Shown here piece by piece: positions 25,518 through 36,748 of a stretch of 64,000 nucleotides of DNA (position 1 is the first letter of the stretch; every line of letters begins with the position of its first letter). Location of the stretch: contig NZ_JAUHJQ010000001.1 of assembly GCF_030412965.1 (NCBI RefSeq), positions 1,018,060 to 1,082,059 of the forward strand. The letters are read 5' to 3'. The DNA comes from Nocardioides oceani (GTDB lineage Bacteria > Actinomycetota > Actinomycetes > Propionibacteriales > Nocardioidaceae). A program made the translations under genes and the position numbers. The notes beneath the pieces were generated by a model. The model saw nothing but the letters and a program-made list of their open reading frames with translations. It was not told where the DNA came from and searched no databases.

Positions 25518-27179
25518 TCACCCGAGGACCGACCTCAACCGGTCGAGGAAGCCACCGCTCCCGGCGTCGCTCTCCTCGTAGGACAACGCGGTGGTCACCA
25601 GGCCGCTCGCGGTGACCTCGGCCGAGATCCGACCCTCGCCGAGCCACTGCGCGGTCTCGTCGAGGTGGGTGGTCGTGGCGGTGGCGAACAGCGGCCCCTC
25701 CGGGACGTCGCCGAGGACGCCGGCGGCGAGGTCCATCCGGGCGACCGCGCGCTCGACCGCGTCGAGCCCGGCCTGGACCTGCGAGAAGAGCCGGCCGGCC
25801 TGGGTCAGCGTCACCGGCTGCACGTCGATGGTGCCGCCGGCCATCCCGAGCTCGGAGTACGGCGTGACCGTCATGTTCATCGCCGCCCACAGGTCCTCGA
25901 GCGAGGTGCTGCCGGGCGAGGAGTACTTCTCCGCCCCGGACTCGTACGTCGTCAGCAGGCCGTCGGGCATCGCCACGATCCCCTCGGACATGTTCGGCAG
26001 CTCCACGCTGCGCACCGGGTCGCCGAGCGGGCCCCCGGAGAGCACGTCGCCGAGGTTGTAGCTGGCCAGCGTGCTGCCGTTGCCGCGGCCCAGGGAGCTG
26101 CTGAAGACCACCTCGTTGCCGCGGACCGCGATGCCTTGCACCTTCGGTGGGGTCTCGTAGGGTCCGCCGGACTCCTCCCAGCTGTGGGTGGCGCGGTCCC
26201 AGGTGTAGGTGGTCAGGCTGCCCGGGCCGTCCTCGTTGTGGGTGCCGACGTAGAGGGTGTCGCCGACGATCGTGGAGTAGGCCCCGGCTGCGACCTCGAC
26301 CGGTGTGTCCAGCACCGGCACCGTCTCGCCCGGGCGTGCCCCCTCGACGGCGGCGAGGTCGTAGGCGAACAGCCGGGGCGGCTTGTCGGAGGAGGTGACG
26401 TAGACGGTGCCGTCGTGCACCGCGACGCCACCCGCGTGGTCGGGTGCGGTGTCGCCGGCCCCGCCGCGGCCGAGGTCGACGGTCTGCACCAGCTCGCCGG
26501 TCTCCGGGTCGACCAGCGAGAGCTGGGCAGAGCCGTCGGCGGCGTACGTCGTCTGGAGGAGGTAGCCCGAGACCGGGTCGTAGCCGAGCCCCTGCGGGAT
26601 GCCGCCCTCGTCGTCGCCGGTGGCCAGCGTGCCGGGGATGATCGGGCCGAGGTCGGTGGGGTGCTCGAGGTCGTGGCGCAGCGAGCGGAGCAGGCCGTTC
26701 TCCAGCCACTCCTCCTGCTCGGCGGTCAGCGGGTCGTCGACCATGAACGTCGTGGCCTCCGCGACCCGGGTGCCGTGGGCCCTGCGGATCACCGAGAGGG
26801 CCAGCATCACCCCTGCGCGGACGATCAGCAGGGAGGCGGCGTCGGTCGCCTCGGCCTTCTCCCGGCGCCACAGCTCGATCATCTCGCCGGCGTCCTCGGC
26901 CATGGTCCGGTAGCTGTCCTCGACCGCCCGCAGCGCGAGCGCCGCCCGGTTGAGCCGGATGAAGGCGACCTCGGCCGCCGCCCGGGTGGCCCACGCGCGC
27001 ATGTTGAACCGGGTGCGCGCCGAGGGGCTGTCCCAGTCCGGGGTGTCCTCGGCGTACCGGACCAGACGGATCTCGTCGCCCGCGTCGTCCATCGACCGGC
27101 GTACGTCGGACTCGAGCGCGGCGACCGCGCCGGGGTCCCCCGACGTCATCGCGGCGTACATCGCCTCGGGCCCCTCCAT
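25518..27179 (-). CDS. Hypothetical protein: helical N-terminus plus beta-propeller
   Basis: 553 residues, no signal peptide. Residues 1-190 look alpha-helical (ESDVRRSMDDAGDEIRLVRY, then AWATRAAAEVAFIRLNRAALAL). About 195-440 carries propeller-like repeats (GYLLQTTYAADGSAQLSLVD, GVAVHDGTVYVTSSDKPPRL, GIAVRGNEVVFSSSLGRGN). The C-terminal 110 residues are again helical. It shares the propeller theme with the adjacent lipoprotein, suggesting a functional pair. I do not recognise a family. An in-frame ATG six codons in is an alternative start. Confidence 0.72.
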   Translation of the reverse strand: MEGPEAMYAAMTSGDPGAVAALESDVRRSMDDAGDEIRLVRYAEDTPDWDSPSARTRFNMRAWATRAAAEVAFIRLNRAALALRAVEDSYRTMAEDAGEMIELWRREKAEATDAASLLIVRAGVMLALSVIRRAHGTRVAEATTFMVDDPLTAEQEEWLENGLLRSLRHDLEHPTDLGPIIPGTLATGDDEGGIPQGLGYDPVSGYLLQTTYAADGSAQLSLVDPETGELVQTVDLGRGGAGDTAPDHAGGVAVHDGTVYVTSSDKPPRLFAYDLAAVEGARPGETVPVLDTPVEVAAGAYSTIVGDTLYVGTHNEDGPGSLTTYTWDRATHSWEESGGPYETPPKVQGIAVRGNEVVFSSSLGRGNGSTLASYNLGDVLSGGPLGDPVRSVELPNMSEGIVAMPDGLLTTYESGAEKYSSPGSTSLEDLWAAMNMTVTPYSELGMAGGTIDVQPVTLTQAGRLFSQVQAGLDAVERAVARMDLAAGVLGDVPEGPLFATATTTHLDETAQWLGEGRISAEVTASGLVTTALSYEESDAGSGGFLDRLRSVLG

Positions 27180-27253
27180 GGGCGGGGTCTACCCGTCGCC
27201 CAGCGTCCGGAAACGCCGGCCGGGCCCGCCGGGGCGGCCACTAGGGTGCGGGC

Positions 27254-27730
27254 ATGGCCAGCTCCCAGACCGCCCAGGACCTCGAGGCGACCGTCGAGAT
27301 CGCCGCGCCGCCCGCGACCGTGTGGTCGCTCGTCGCCGACCCGACCCGCGCGCGCGAGTGGAGCCCGCAGGTCCTCCGCACGTTCGTCCGGGGCCGACCG
27401 GTCCAGGAGGGGACGACCTTCCTCAACCTCAACCACCGCGGCCCGCTCGTGTGGCCCACGACCGCCAAGGTCACCTCCTTCGACCCGCACGTGCGCTTCG
27501 CGTTCCGCGTCGCCGAGAACCGCACCACCTGGTCCTTCACCCTCGAGCCGACCGCCGACGGCGGCACCCGCCTCACCAACCGCCGCGAGACGTCCGAGGG
27601 CATCTCGGCGCTCTCGCTGGTGATGACCCGCGTCGCGCTCGGCGGCGTCGACAGGTTCACCGCCGAGCTGCGCGAGGGCATGCAGGAGACGCTCGCGAAG
27701 GTCAAGGCCGCCGCCGAGGCATCTGCCTGA
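27254..27730 (+). CDS. SRPBCC (START-like) family protein
   Basis: 158 residues with the polyketide-cyclase/START fold. It starts QDLEATVEIAAPPATVWSLVADPTRAREWSPQV, has a central hydrophobic strand set, and ends in a long helix (VDRFTAELREGMQETLAKVKAAAE). Such proteins bind hydrophobic ligands; the ligand here is unknown. ATG 27254 lies 6 nt after TAGGGT (27242-27247), a leaderless arrangement. Divergent from the 553-residue gene. Confidence 0.85.
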   Translation: MASSQTAQDLEATVEIAAPPATVWSLVADPTRAREWSPQVLRTFVRGRPVQEGTTFLNLNHRGPLVWPTTAKVTSFDPHVRFAFRVAENRTTWSFTLEPTADGGTRLTNRRETSEGISALSLVMTRVALGGVDRFTAELREGMQETLAKVKAAAEASA

Positions 27731-27755
27731 GCGTCGGTCGGTGGTGGGTGGCCGG

Positions 27756-27782
27756 GGTCGCCCGGGTCGCCCGGGTCGCCCG
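27756..27782. repeat. Short tandem repeat (GGTCGCCCG x 3)
   Basis: Three exact 9-bp units immediately left of repeat element copy 3. Similar short tandem arrays also flank copies 4 and 5. Confidence 0.75.
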
Positions 27783-27784
27783 GG

Positions 27785-27871
27785 CCGTCAACATCCGTTC
27801 AATTGTGCGGTTGTGTCGCTGGACTGCGCCGAAAGACGTGCACAACCGTTCAATTGAACGGAACTTGACGC
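27785..27871. repeat. 87-bp inverted-arm repeat element, copy 3
   Basis: Left arm 27786-27815 and right arm 27841-27870 are inverted copies matching at 26 of 30 positions (CGTCAACATCCGTTCAATTG... against CGTCAAGTTCCGTTCAATTG...). CAATTG at 27800 and 27851, 51 bp apart. It lies between convergent genes and ends 2 bp before the next stop codon. Confidence 0.82.
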
Positions 27872-27873
27872 CT

Positions 27874-28791
27874 TCACCCGGCGCGACCGGCCACGAGGAA
27901 GTGCGCCTCCCAACCGGCCTGCGGGCGGGGTAGAAGAAGACCGACGGCCCGCGCAGCGTGTCGGACTCGCTCGAGGGTCGCGCCAGGTGTGGAGTAGATG
28001 TCCGGGCCGGTCACGTTGACGACGTGCCAGTCGAGACGGTCGACCAGCTCCGAACGACGTAGGTCGCGCTGCCAGGTCCGACTGTCGTCCCGATGGTGGG
28101 TGCCGTGGTACTCGATCGCGAGCCGGTGCTCGACGTAGGCCAGGTCGAGCTCGAGCAGCACGTCGCCGTTGGCGGCGCGGACCCGGTGCGCGACCGCCGG
28201 CTCCGGCAGTCCGGCCAGGACCAGGAGGAGACGCACGCGGGTCTCCATCGGCGAGCGGACGCCGTCGCGCACGAACCCGGCGGCGTACCTCGCTGCCGGA
28301 GACCAGTAGTCGCTCGTCCGCTCCAGACCGGCGCGGAGGTCAGCGGCCGTCATGCCGAGCACGCGGACCATGCTGTCGCCCGCGACGACGAGGTCGACCA
28401 GGTCGAGCATCGAGGCAAGCTCGACGAACATCCGGACCGGCTCCGACACGGGGACGCCGCGCCAGGTGCGCGTACGGGTGCCCGGAGGTGCGACGTGCGC
28501 CTTGAGCCCCGGTTGCCAGCGCCGGTCCTTCGGGTCGGTCACGCTGACGTGGACGAAGGCCGAATGCGGCACGGCGATCCCACACCACGCGGCTGCGGTG
28601 CGGTGGCTGGCCCAGGCGCCCTCCGGGTGCAGCGCCAAGGCACCGACGACGCGCTCCTCCTCGGTGGGGTCGACCTCCGCGCTGATGTAGACGCCTCGGA
28701 AGATACGCCGGTAGCGGGAGGTACGCAGAACGCGGTCGCTCACGCCGGCCGCCACGGCATCGGCTCGGGTGAAAGGTCGTCGCTGGTCCAT
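27874..28791 (-). CDS. AbiEi-like / DUF559 (Vsr-like endonuclease fold) protein
   Basis: 305 residues. The N-terminus resembles the winged-helix of AbiEi-type proteins (FTRADAVAAGVSDRVLRTSRYRRIFRGVYIS, then ASHRTAAAWCGI). The C-terminus has the DUF559/Vsr-like nuclease pattern (LELDLAYVEHRLAIEYHGTHH, then QRDLRRSELVDRLDWHVVNV) with Asp and Glu of a PD-(D/E)XK core but no obvious lysine. Such genes are common, patchily distributed and often multicopy in actinobacteria. The role is unproven; no cognate AbiEii-type toxin is adjacent. Repeat copies 3 and 4 bracket it on both sides, suggesting a transferred cassette. Confidence 0.75.
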   Translation of the reverse strand: MDQRRPFTRADAVAAGVSDRVLRTSRYRRIFRGVYISAEVDPTEEERVVGALALHPEGAWASHRTAAAWCGIAVPHSAFVHVSVTDPKDRRWQPGLKAHVAPPGTRTRTWRGVPVSEPVRMFVELASMLDLVDLVVAGDSMVRVLGMTAADLRAGLERTSDYWSPAARYAAGFVRDGVRSPMETRVRLLLVLAGLPEPAVAHRVRAANGDVLLELDLAYVEHRLAIEYHGTHHRDDSRTWQRDLRRSELVDRLDWHVVNVTGPDIYSTPGATLERVRHAARAVGLLLPRPQAGWEAHFLVAGRAG

Positions 28792-28864
28792 GACGCGACC
28801 CTGGCACTGGGTCGGCCCGGGTGCCGGGCGTCATCCACAGGCCGTGGGCGGAGGCCGCGAGCCC

Positions 28865-28951
28865 GCGTCAACGATCGTTCAATTGAACGGTTCTAGCGCC
28901 TCGATCAGCGGAGAACGCGACAAATCCGCGCAATTGAACGAATGTTGACGC
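28865..28951. repeat. 87-bp inverted-arm repeat element, copy 4
   Basis: Left arm 28865-28890 and right arm 28926-28951 are inverted and match at 22 of 26 positions (outer octamer GCGTCAAC perfect on both sides). CAATTG at 28880 and 28931, 51 bp apart. It lies upstream of the endonuclease-like gene and downstream of the M6 protease gene, the only copy not between convergent genes. Confidence 0.82.
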
Positions 28952-28998
28952 CCGAGCCCGAGCCCGAGCCCAAGCCCAAGCCCAAGCCCAAGCCCGAG
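28951..28998. repeat. Hexanucleotide tandem repeat (CCCGAG/CCCAAG x 8)
   Basis: Eight 6-bp units: three CCCGAG, four CCCAAG, one CCCGAG, directly abutting repeat copy 4. A slippage-prone array 23 bp after the protease stop codon, non-coding as far as I can see. Confidence 0.8.
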
Positions 28999-29021
28999 CC
29001 CGCGACGCCGCAGCGACCGAG

Positions 29022-32000
29022 TCAGTAGCCCCAGTCGAACCGCCCGCAGCCGCCGCCGATGCGGAACCGCACCGTGCCGGTGAGGTCGCCGTCGGCGCGG
29101 ACCGGACCGATGCCACCGCCCCGCATGGAGAGCACGTCGAAGGACAGGCAGCGGTAGCGGAAGCGCCACGGGTTCGCGACGCCGGCGTACCGCGGGTCCT
29201 CGAGGGTCTGGGAGGGGTCGGTGTAGTTGTCGGTGTGCCCGACGCCGGAGTCGGAGTACGACGAGCGACCCTTCGCCGCGATGAAGGCGGCGTCGGAGAG
29301 GTCCGGGGTGGCGGAGCCGGGCTCCGGGACCGCGTCGATGGGCGTCTGCGCCGGCGGGTCGTCGGTGCCGGCGTTGCCGTAGCCGTGCGCCTCGTCGGTG
29401 TAGGCGAGGTACAGCCCGGGCCGGAAGGAGATCGGGTCGCGGTCGACCTGGCCGCGGCCGGCGAGGTCGAAGCCGGAGCGGTCGCGCATCTCGAGGTAGT
29501 AGGCGTGGTCGAAGTCCGCCTCCGCGCCGGCCTTGACGTACTGCCAGCCCTTCGTGCAGTCACCGCCGGGCCCGTCGGGGCGGCAGCCGCCGTTGAAGAC
29601 GTGCGGGTCGCGAGGCCCACCGGAGGACTCGAAGTCGGTGCGGAACAGCACCTTCTCCCCCGACGGGGTGGTCGCGGTGACGCGCACGTCGTCGATGAAC
29701 CAGCCGGGCCGGGCGAGCCCGGGGTCGGTGGCGTAGGAGAAGCGCAGCACCGGCGTCCGGGCCCCGGCCAGCTCGGAGACGTCGAACCGGTCGGCGATGA
29801 ACACCGACGGCGGGGTGTTGCCGAGCGCCCGGTCGGTCGCGACGGTGAGCGGGTCGGTGTAGGAGGCGCTGGAACCCGTGATGCCGTTCGAGTACGTCGC
29901 CTGGCAGCCGTTCTGGTTCGGGTTGCCCGTGGTGGTGGTCGGCACCTCCCGCTCGGACTCGTTCGACGTGAAGCTCTTCCCGCCGTCGGTCGAGGTCAGC
30001 ACGAAGCCGTGGTCGTAGTCCCACTCGATGTCGAACAGCGACTTGAACGTCAGCGTGACGGTGGAGCCCTCGGGCAGCTTCGACAGCGCCGGGATCGACA
30101 GGTCGAGGTTGCGCCCGCCGCCGTCGCTGGCGCAGCCGAAGTCGTTGCCGGCCCCGCTGAACCAGGCGTGCTTCTTCGTGGCGCCGACGCCGGTGCCGAA
30201 CTTGCGGGGGCTCAGCAGCTGGCGGCCCGGCAGCTTGGCGACGTACATCAGCGAGTTGTGGACGCGCCCGTCGCGGCCCTGCCGCAGCACGTAGGGCCGG
30301 CCTTGCGGCGTGCGCCAGTGGATGGCGCCCACGTCCTGCTTGGAGTCGGTGAACCCGCGGACCGTCGTCCGGCCGCGCGGCAGCAGCCGCGGCACGACCC
30401 AGCCGAGCTCCTGGCGGGCGAAGGCGTCCATGTGCTGGGACTTGTCGGTCGCCATCAGGTTCCAGTCGCCGTAGGTCTCGCGGCCGCCGGTGGAGTAGAA
30501 GTCGGGCAGGCCGAGGGAGTGGCCGTACTCGTGGGAGATCACCGACGCCTTGTCGAGCGCGGTCTCGGGATTGAGGTTGTAGGGGCCGACGCGGACGAAG
30601 ACCTTGCGCGGCGTCTTCTTCGTGGTCATCGCGTCGTAGCGCCCGTCGCGCCAGTAGAGCGGCCGGCCCTCGAGGTCGCGCAGCTGGTCGTCGGTGGTGA
30701 AGCCGGCCAGGCCGGTCTCGGGGTCGGTGAGGTAGTACTCCAGCGAGGAGCTGTGCGGCCAGATGTTGTCGTAGGGCAGCGCGTCCGAGGGCGCCTCGGA
30801 GCAGGCGGCGAGCTGGGAGGCGCCGTTGCCGCCGCAGCCGGCGAAGACGCCCATGAAGAAGTCGACGACCCCGTCCTTGTCGGTGTCGAAGTCGGAGTAG
30901 TCGATCTCGGGGTCGGCGAGCGCGACGGCGTCGGCGACGATCTTCCCGGTGGGCCCGCAGCCGCTGTCGATCTGCTGCAGCGCCGCGACGCCGGTCAGCG
31001 AGCCGATGACCGCCGAGCCGTTGCCGTCGGCGCCGTAGTACTGCGTGGTGCCGGGCAGGTTGTACACGCCGTCGGTGATCCGCTCGGGGTAGAGCGGGGA
31101 GCCGACCACGTCGAGGGGCAGGTCGGCGAAGGTGACGCCGGTGCACGTCGACAGCGTGGCCGGGTCGGTGCGGGTGAAGGGGAAGCCCGGGGCGTAGTCG
31201 AAGTCCGCGGTCGCGATGCCCGCCGACGGCACGGTGCCGTGCGGGAACAGCTGACCCAGCGACATCTCCTGGAACAGGTTGAAGGTCGACCCGGCGAGGC
31301 GGGGGCTGTTGATGACCCGCTCGAGCGCCTGGCCGGAGTGCCCGGCGGCGTACGTGCGGTCGACGTACTGCACCGGCACGACGGGGAACGGCCGGTCGCC
31401 GTAGCGGGCGGTGTCGTAGGACTCCGCGGGCGGGATGACCTTCGGGCCGTGGCTCACGGCGGTGCCGGAGCCGCCCGGGCCGGCCAGGCGCGCCGTCGTG
31501 GACAGGTCACGCCACACGACCGTCGGGAGCTGCTTCGTCGTCGCGGCGCGGGCCTCGAGGACCAGGGTGCGGCTCCCGCGGGCCGGCACCCGGCCGGGGC
31601 GCCAGGTGATCGTGGTGGCGCGCAGGGTGCGGCTGCCGGGCCCGGCGGCGGCGCGGAACGTCGTGCCGCGCGGCGCCCGGACCGTCACGGTGCCGCCGGC
31701 GACCGCGGCGCGGCCGGGGTTGCGGACGATGACCCGCGACGGGTAGCGCTCGCCGGGCTTCACCCAGCCGACGGAGGAGACGAAGCTGTTCTCCAGGCGC
31801 AGCCGGGTCGCCCGCGGCAGCACCTCGACGGCGGTGGCGCCGGCGTCCTCCGCCGAGAACCCGTCGTACGTCGCGTCGAGCGCCCGCACGCCCAGGACGG
31901 TCTCGTCGGTGCCCGGCAGGTCGCGGGTGACCGAGGCGGGGACCGTGGTCGAGAACGACCCGTCGTCGGCGGCGGTGACGTCCTGGGTGGCCAGCACCGC

Positions 32001-32342
32001 GCCGTCGGGACCGGTCACGGCGACCGTGAAGGAGGCGGGGACGCCCTCGTCGGCGCGGGCGACCCGCGAGCCGGCGGTCTGGGCGACCGTGGCGACCCGG
32101 CCCGAGACCGTGAGCTGCGCGCCGCGGACGACGGTCGCGTCCTGGCCGTCGAAGTCGACGGTCAGCAGCCGGCGGCCCGCCGCGCTGAGCAGCTCGGCCT
32201 GCTCGCCGCGGGTGGGGGTGTCGACCAGCGAGCCGGCCAGCGGGCCGGTCGCCGTGGCGCTCGTCGGGGGCAGCAGCGGCAGCACGAGCGCGGCGGCGAG
32301 GGCGGCGGTGGCCGCGGCGGCGCGCAGGCGGGGCGGGGTCAT
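29022..32342 (-). CDS. Secreted M6-family metalloprotease (immune inhibitor A-like)
   Basis: About 1106 residues. Signal peptide from ATG 32342 (RLRAAAATAALAAALVLPLLPPTSATA), then beta-sandwich-like segments (about 30-300). The M6 catalytic domain carries zinc motif VISHEYGHSLGLPDFY (HExxH about residue 602). C-terminal beta-rich domains follow (VLRFSYATDPGLARPGWFIDDVRV), as in immune inhibitor A. An earlier in-frame ATG (32363) would add seven residues ahead of the signal. Likely an exported, calcium/zinc-dependent protease for protein scavenging. Monocistronic. Confidence 0.9.
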   Translation of the reverse strand: MTPPRLRAAAATAALAAALVLPLLPPTSATATGPLAGSLVDTPTRGEQAELLSAAGRRLLTVDFDGQDATVVRGAQLTVSGRVATVAQTAGSRVARADEGVPASFTVAVTGPDGAVLATQDVTAADDGSFSTTVPASVTRDLPGTDETVLGVRALDATYDGFSAEDAGATAVEVLPRATRLRLENSFVSSVGWVKPGERYPSRVIVRNPGRAAVAGGTVTVRAPRGTTFRAAAGPGSRTLRATTITWRPGRVPARGSRTLVLEARAATTKQLPTVVWRDLSTTARLAGPGGSGTAVSHGPKVIPPAESYDTARYGDRPFPVVPVQYVDRTYAAGHSGQALERVINSPRLAGSTFNLFQEMSLGQLFPHGTVPSAGIATADFDYAPGFPFTRTDPATLSTCTGVTFADLPLDVVGSPLYPERITDGVYNLPGTTQYYGADGNGSAVIGSLTGVAALQQIDSGCGPTGKIVADAVALADPEIDYSDFDTDKDGVVDFFMGVFAGCGGNGASQLAACSEAPSDALPYDNIWPHSSSLEYYLTDPETGLAGFTTDDQLRDLEGRPLYWRDGRYDAMTTKKTPRKVFVRVGPYNLNPETALDKASVISHEYGHSLGLPDFYSTGGRETYGDWNLMATDKSQHMDAFARQELGWVVPRLLPRGRTTVRGFTDSKQDVGAIHWRTPQGRPYVLRQGRDGRVHNSLMYVAKLPGRQLLSPRKFGTGVGATKKHAWFSGAGNDFGCASDGGGRNLDLSIPALSKLPEGSTVTLTFKSLFDIEWDYDHGFVLTSTDGGKSFTSNESEREVPTTTTGNPNQNGCQATYSNGITGSSASYTDPLTVATDRALGNTPPSVFIADRFDVSELAGARTPVLRFSYATDPGLARPGWFIDDVRVTATTPSGEKVLFRTDFESSGGPRDPHVFNGGCRPDGPGGDCTKGWQYVKAGAEADFDHAYYLEMRDRSGFDLAGRGQVDRDPISFRPGLYLAYTDEAHGYGNAGTDDPPAQTPIDAVPEPGSATPDLSDAAFIAAKGRSSYSDSGVGHTDNYTDPSQTLEDPRYAGVANPWRFRYRCLSFDVLSMRGGGIGPVRADGDLTGTVRFRIGGGCGRFDWGY

Positions 32343-32403
32343 GCCGTGCGAACGACACCGCACGGACGGTGGTTACGACCAAGACGGCTCCTGAAATGGC
32401 CGA

Positions 32404-32431
32404 CGGCCCGCCCGGGAGACCGGGCGGGCCG
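32404..32431 (-). terminator. Terminator hairpin downstream of ino1
   Basis: CGGCCCGCCCGG pairs perfectly with CCGGGCGGGCCG around a GAGA tetraloop (12-bp stem). It lies 58 bp after the ino1 stop. No T-run follows, as is common in high-GC actinobacteria. Confidence 0.65.
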
Positions 32432-32488
32432 CCGTACGCGCTGGCTCAGCGCAGGCGCGTCAGTGGTGCGGGGTGGTGCGCGGGGAGG

Positions 32489-33574
32489 TCACTCCTCGCC
32501 GGCGATGAAGGCCTCGACGCGGCGGCGGCCCTCGTCGTCGGGGAGCTGCACCGGCGGGGACTTCATCAGGTAGGACGACGCCGAGATGATCGGGCCACCG
32601 ATGCCGCGGTCCTTGGCGATCTTCGCGGCGCGGATCGCGTCGATGATGATGCCGGCGGAGTTCGGGGAGTCCCAGACCTCGAGCTTGTACTCCAGGTTCA
32701 GCGGGACGTCACCGAACGCGCGGCCCTCGAGGCGGACGTAGGCCCACTTGCGGTCGTCGAGCCACGCGACGTAGTCCGAGGGACCGATGTGGACGTTCTT
32801 GTCGTGGACCTTGCCCGACAGCGAACCGGTGAGGTTCGAGGTGACGGCCTGGGTCTTGGAGACCTTCTTGGACTCCAGGCGCTCGCGCTCGAGCATGTTC
32901 TTGAAGTCCATGTTGCCGCCGACGTTGAGCTGGTAGGTGCGGTCCAGCGTCACGCCGCGGTCCTCGAACAGCTTCGCCATCACGCGGTGGGTGATGGTGG
33001 CGCCGACCTGCGACTTGATGTCGTCGCCGACGATCGGGACGCCGGCGTCCTCGAACTTCTTGGCCCACTCGGGGTCGGAGGCGATGAAGACGGGGAGGGC
33101 GTTGACGAAGGCCACGCCGGCGTCGATCGCGCACTGGGCGTAGAACTTGTCGGCCTCCTCGGAGCCCACCGGGAGGTAGGACACCATCACGTCGACCTCG
33201 CGGTCCTTGAGGACGGCGACGACGTCGACGGGGTCCGCGCCGGACTCCTCGATGGTCTGGCGGTAGTACTTGCCGAGGCCGTCGAGGGTCGGGCCGCGCT
33301 GGACCTCGACGCCGAGGGTCGGCACGTCGCAGATCTTGATCGTGTTGTTCTCCGAGGCGTTGATCGCCTCGGACAGGTCCTTGCCGACCTTCTTGTCGTC
33401 CACGTCGAACGCGGCCACGAACTCCACGTCCTTGACGTGGTAGTCGCCGAACGCCACGTGCATCAGGCCGGGCACCGTGCCCGCGGGGTCGGCGTCCTTG
33501 TAGTACTCGACACCCTGCACCAGGGAGGTGGCGCAGTTGCCCACTCCCACGATTGCCACTCGAACCGAACCCAT
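32489..33574 (-). CDS. ino1: Inositol-3-phosphate synthase
   Basis: NAD-dependent isomerase that makes myo-inositol 3-phosphate from glucose 6-phosphate, feeding phosphatidylinositol and mycothiol; 361 residues. It begins [22 protein letters not shown] (Rossmann fold), with [36 protein letters not shown] (the conserved synthase core) and [20 protein letters not shown] 33574 is preceded by AAGGAAGGAAG. Next to a PadR gene, as Rv0046c/Rv0047c in M. tuberculosis. Confidence 0.96.
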   Translation of the reverse strand: MGSVRVAIVGVGNCATSLVQGVEYYKDADPAGTVPGLMHVAFGDYHVKDVEFVAAFDVDDKKVGKDLSEAINASENNTIKICDVPTLGVEVQRGPTLDGLGKYYRQTIEESGADPVDVVAVLKDREVDVMVSYLPVGSEEADKFYAQCAIDAGVAFVNALPVFIASDPEWAKKFEDAGVPIVGDDIKSQVGATITHRVMAKLFEDRGVTLDRTYQLNVGGNMDFKNMLERERLESKKVSKTQAVTSNLTGSLSGKVHDKNVHIGPSDYVAWLDDRKWAYVRLEGRAFGDVPLNLEYKLEVWDSPNSAGIIIDAIRAAKIAKDRGIGGPIISASSYLMKSPPVQLPDDEGRRRVEAFIAGEE

Positions 33575-33635
33575 CGGGTCTTCCTTCCTTGAACCTGTAC
33601 GGAGGTCTGTGCGCGCTGCGCTTGCTGAGGTCTGG

Positions 33636-34229
33636 CTAGGTCTGGGGTGCTGCGGTCGTGTCCGGCGGCGCGCCCGGGGCGCCGTGCTGGCCCAGGCTCC
33701 GCTCGGCGTTGATCAGGTCCGAGAGCCACCGGACCTCCCGCTCGACCGACTCCACGCCGTGCCGCTGGAGCTCGGCCGCATAGCGGTCGACCTCCTTCTC
33801 GGTCATCGACAGCTCGCGCTGCACCCGGTCGAGCCGCTCCTGGAGGCGGATGCGGCGGCCCTCGAGCACGCGCAGCCGGATCTCCATGTCGGTGCGCCCG
33901 AAGAACGCGAACCGGATGTCGAAGTTGTCGTCCTCCCACGCGGCCGGGCCGACCTCGGACATGAGGCGCTCGAACTCGTGGGTGCCGGCCTCGGTGACCT
34001 GGTAGACGATCCGGGGTCGGCGGCTGACGGTGACCGCGGTGCTCGTGGACTCCTCGATGAGGTTGCCCCGCAGCATCTTCTTCAGCGTCGGGTAGAGCGA
34101 GCCGTACGACAGCACGCGGCCCCACCCGAGCATCAGGTTGAGCCGCTTGCGCAGCTCGTAGCCGTGCATGGGTCCCTCGTGCAGCAGCCCGAGGACTGCC
34201 AGCTCGATGGTCTCTCCACGACGTGCCAC
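33636..34229 (-). CDS. PadR-family transcriptional regulator
   Basis: 197 residues. N-terminal PadR winged helix ([25 protein letters not shown], then [21 protein letters not shown]) and a coiled C-terminal dimerisation region ([32 protein letters not shown]). The start is GTG 34229, 7 nt after a TACGAT -10 (leaderless). The -10 overlaps the inverted repeat TATCGtagCGATA, so autoregulation is likely. It may also act on the divergent PBP1A gene and on ino1 downstream; ligand unknown. Confidence 0.88.
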   Translation of the reverse strand: MARRGETIELAVLGLLHEGPMHGYELRKRLNLMLGWGRVLSYGSLYPTLKKMLRGNLIEESTSTAVTVSRRPRIVYQVTEAGTHEFERLMSEVGPAAWEDDNFDIRFAFFGRTDMEIRLRVLEGRRIRLQERLDRVQRELSMTEKEVDRYAAELQRHGVESVEREVRWLSDLINAERSLGQHGAPGAPPDTTAAPQT

Positions 34230-34437
34230 GCGACCTATCGTAGCGATATATCCGCCGGTTGCGAACCACCGACCTATCGCGCGGCGCGCGGCGGCGTCCC
34301 CGCAGGCGTCCCCGCAGACTTCGCCGCAGGTCGAGCCGGGCGGTGTCGGCGCCCGGATGCGTACCCTGTCCTGGGTCGCGCCCGGGGTCACCCGTGGTGC
34401 GCCGACCGTCGTGCCGCAGATCAGGAGAAGGACCAGC
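34230..34437. promoter_or_regulatory. PadR/PBP1A divergent promoter region
   Basis: It contains TATCG-TAG-CGATA (34236-34248), a PadR-type operator candidate over the padR -10, and the direct repeat CGACCTATCG at 34231-34240 and 34270-34279. A TACCCT -10-like element (34362-34367) is oriented toward PBP1A. Confidence 0.5.
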
Positions 34438-36741
<2,304 letters not shown>

Positions 36742-36748
36742 CCTCCCG

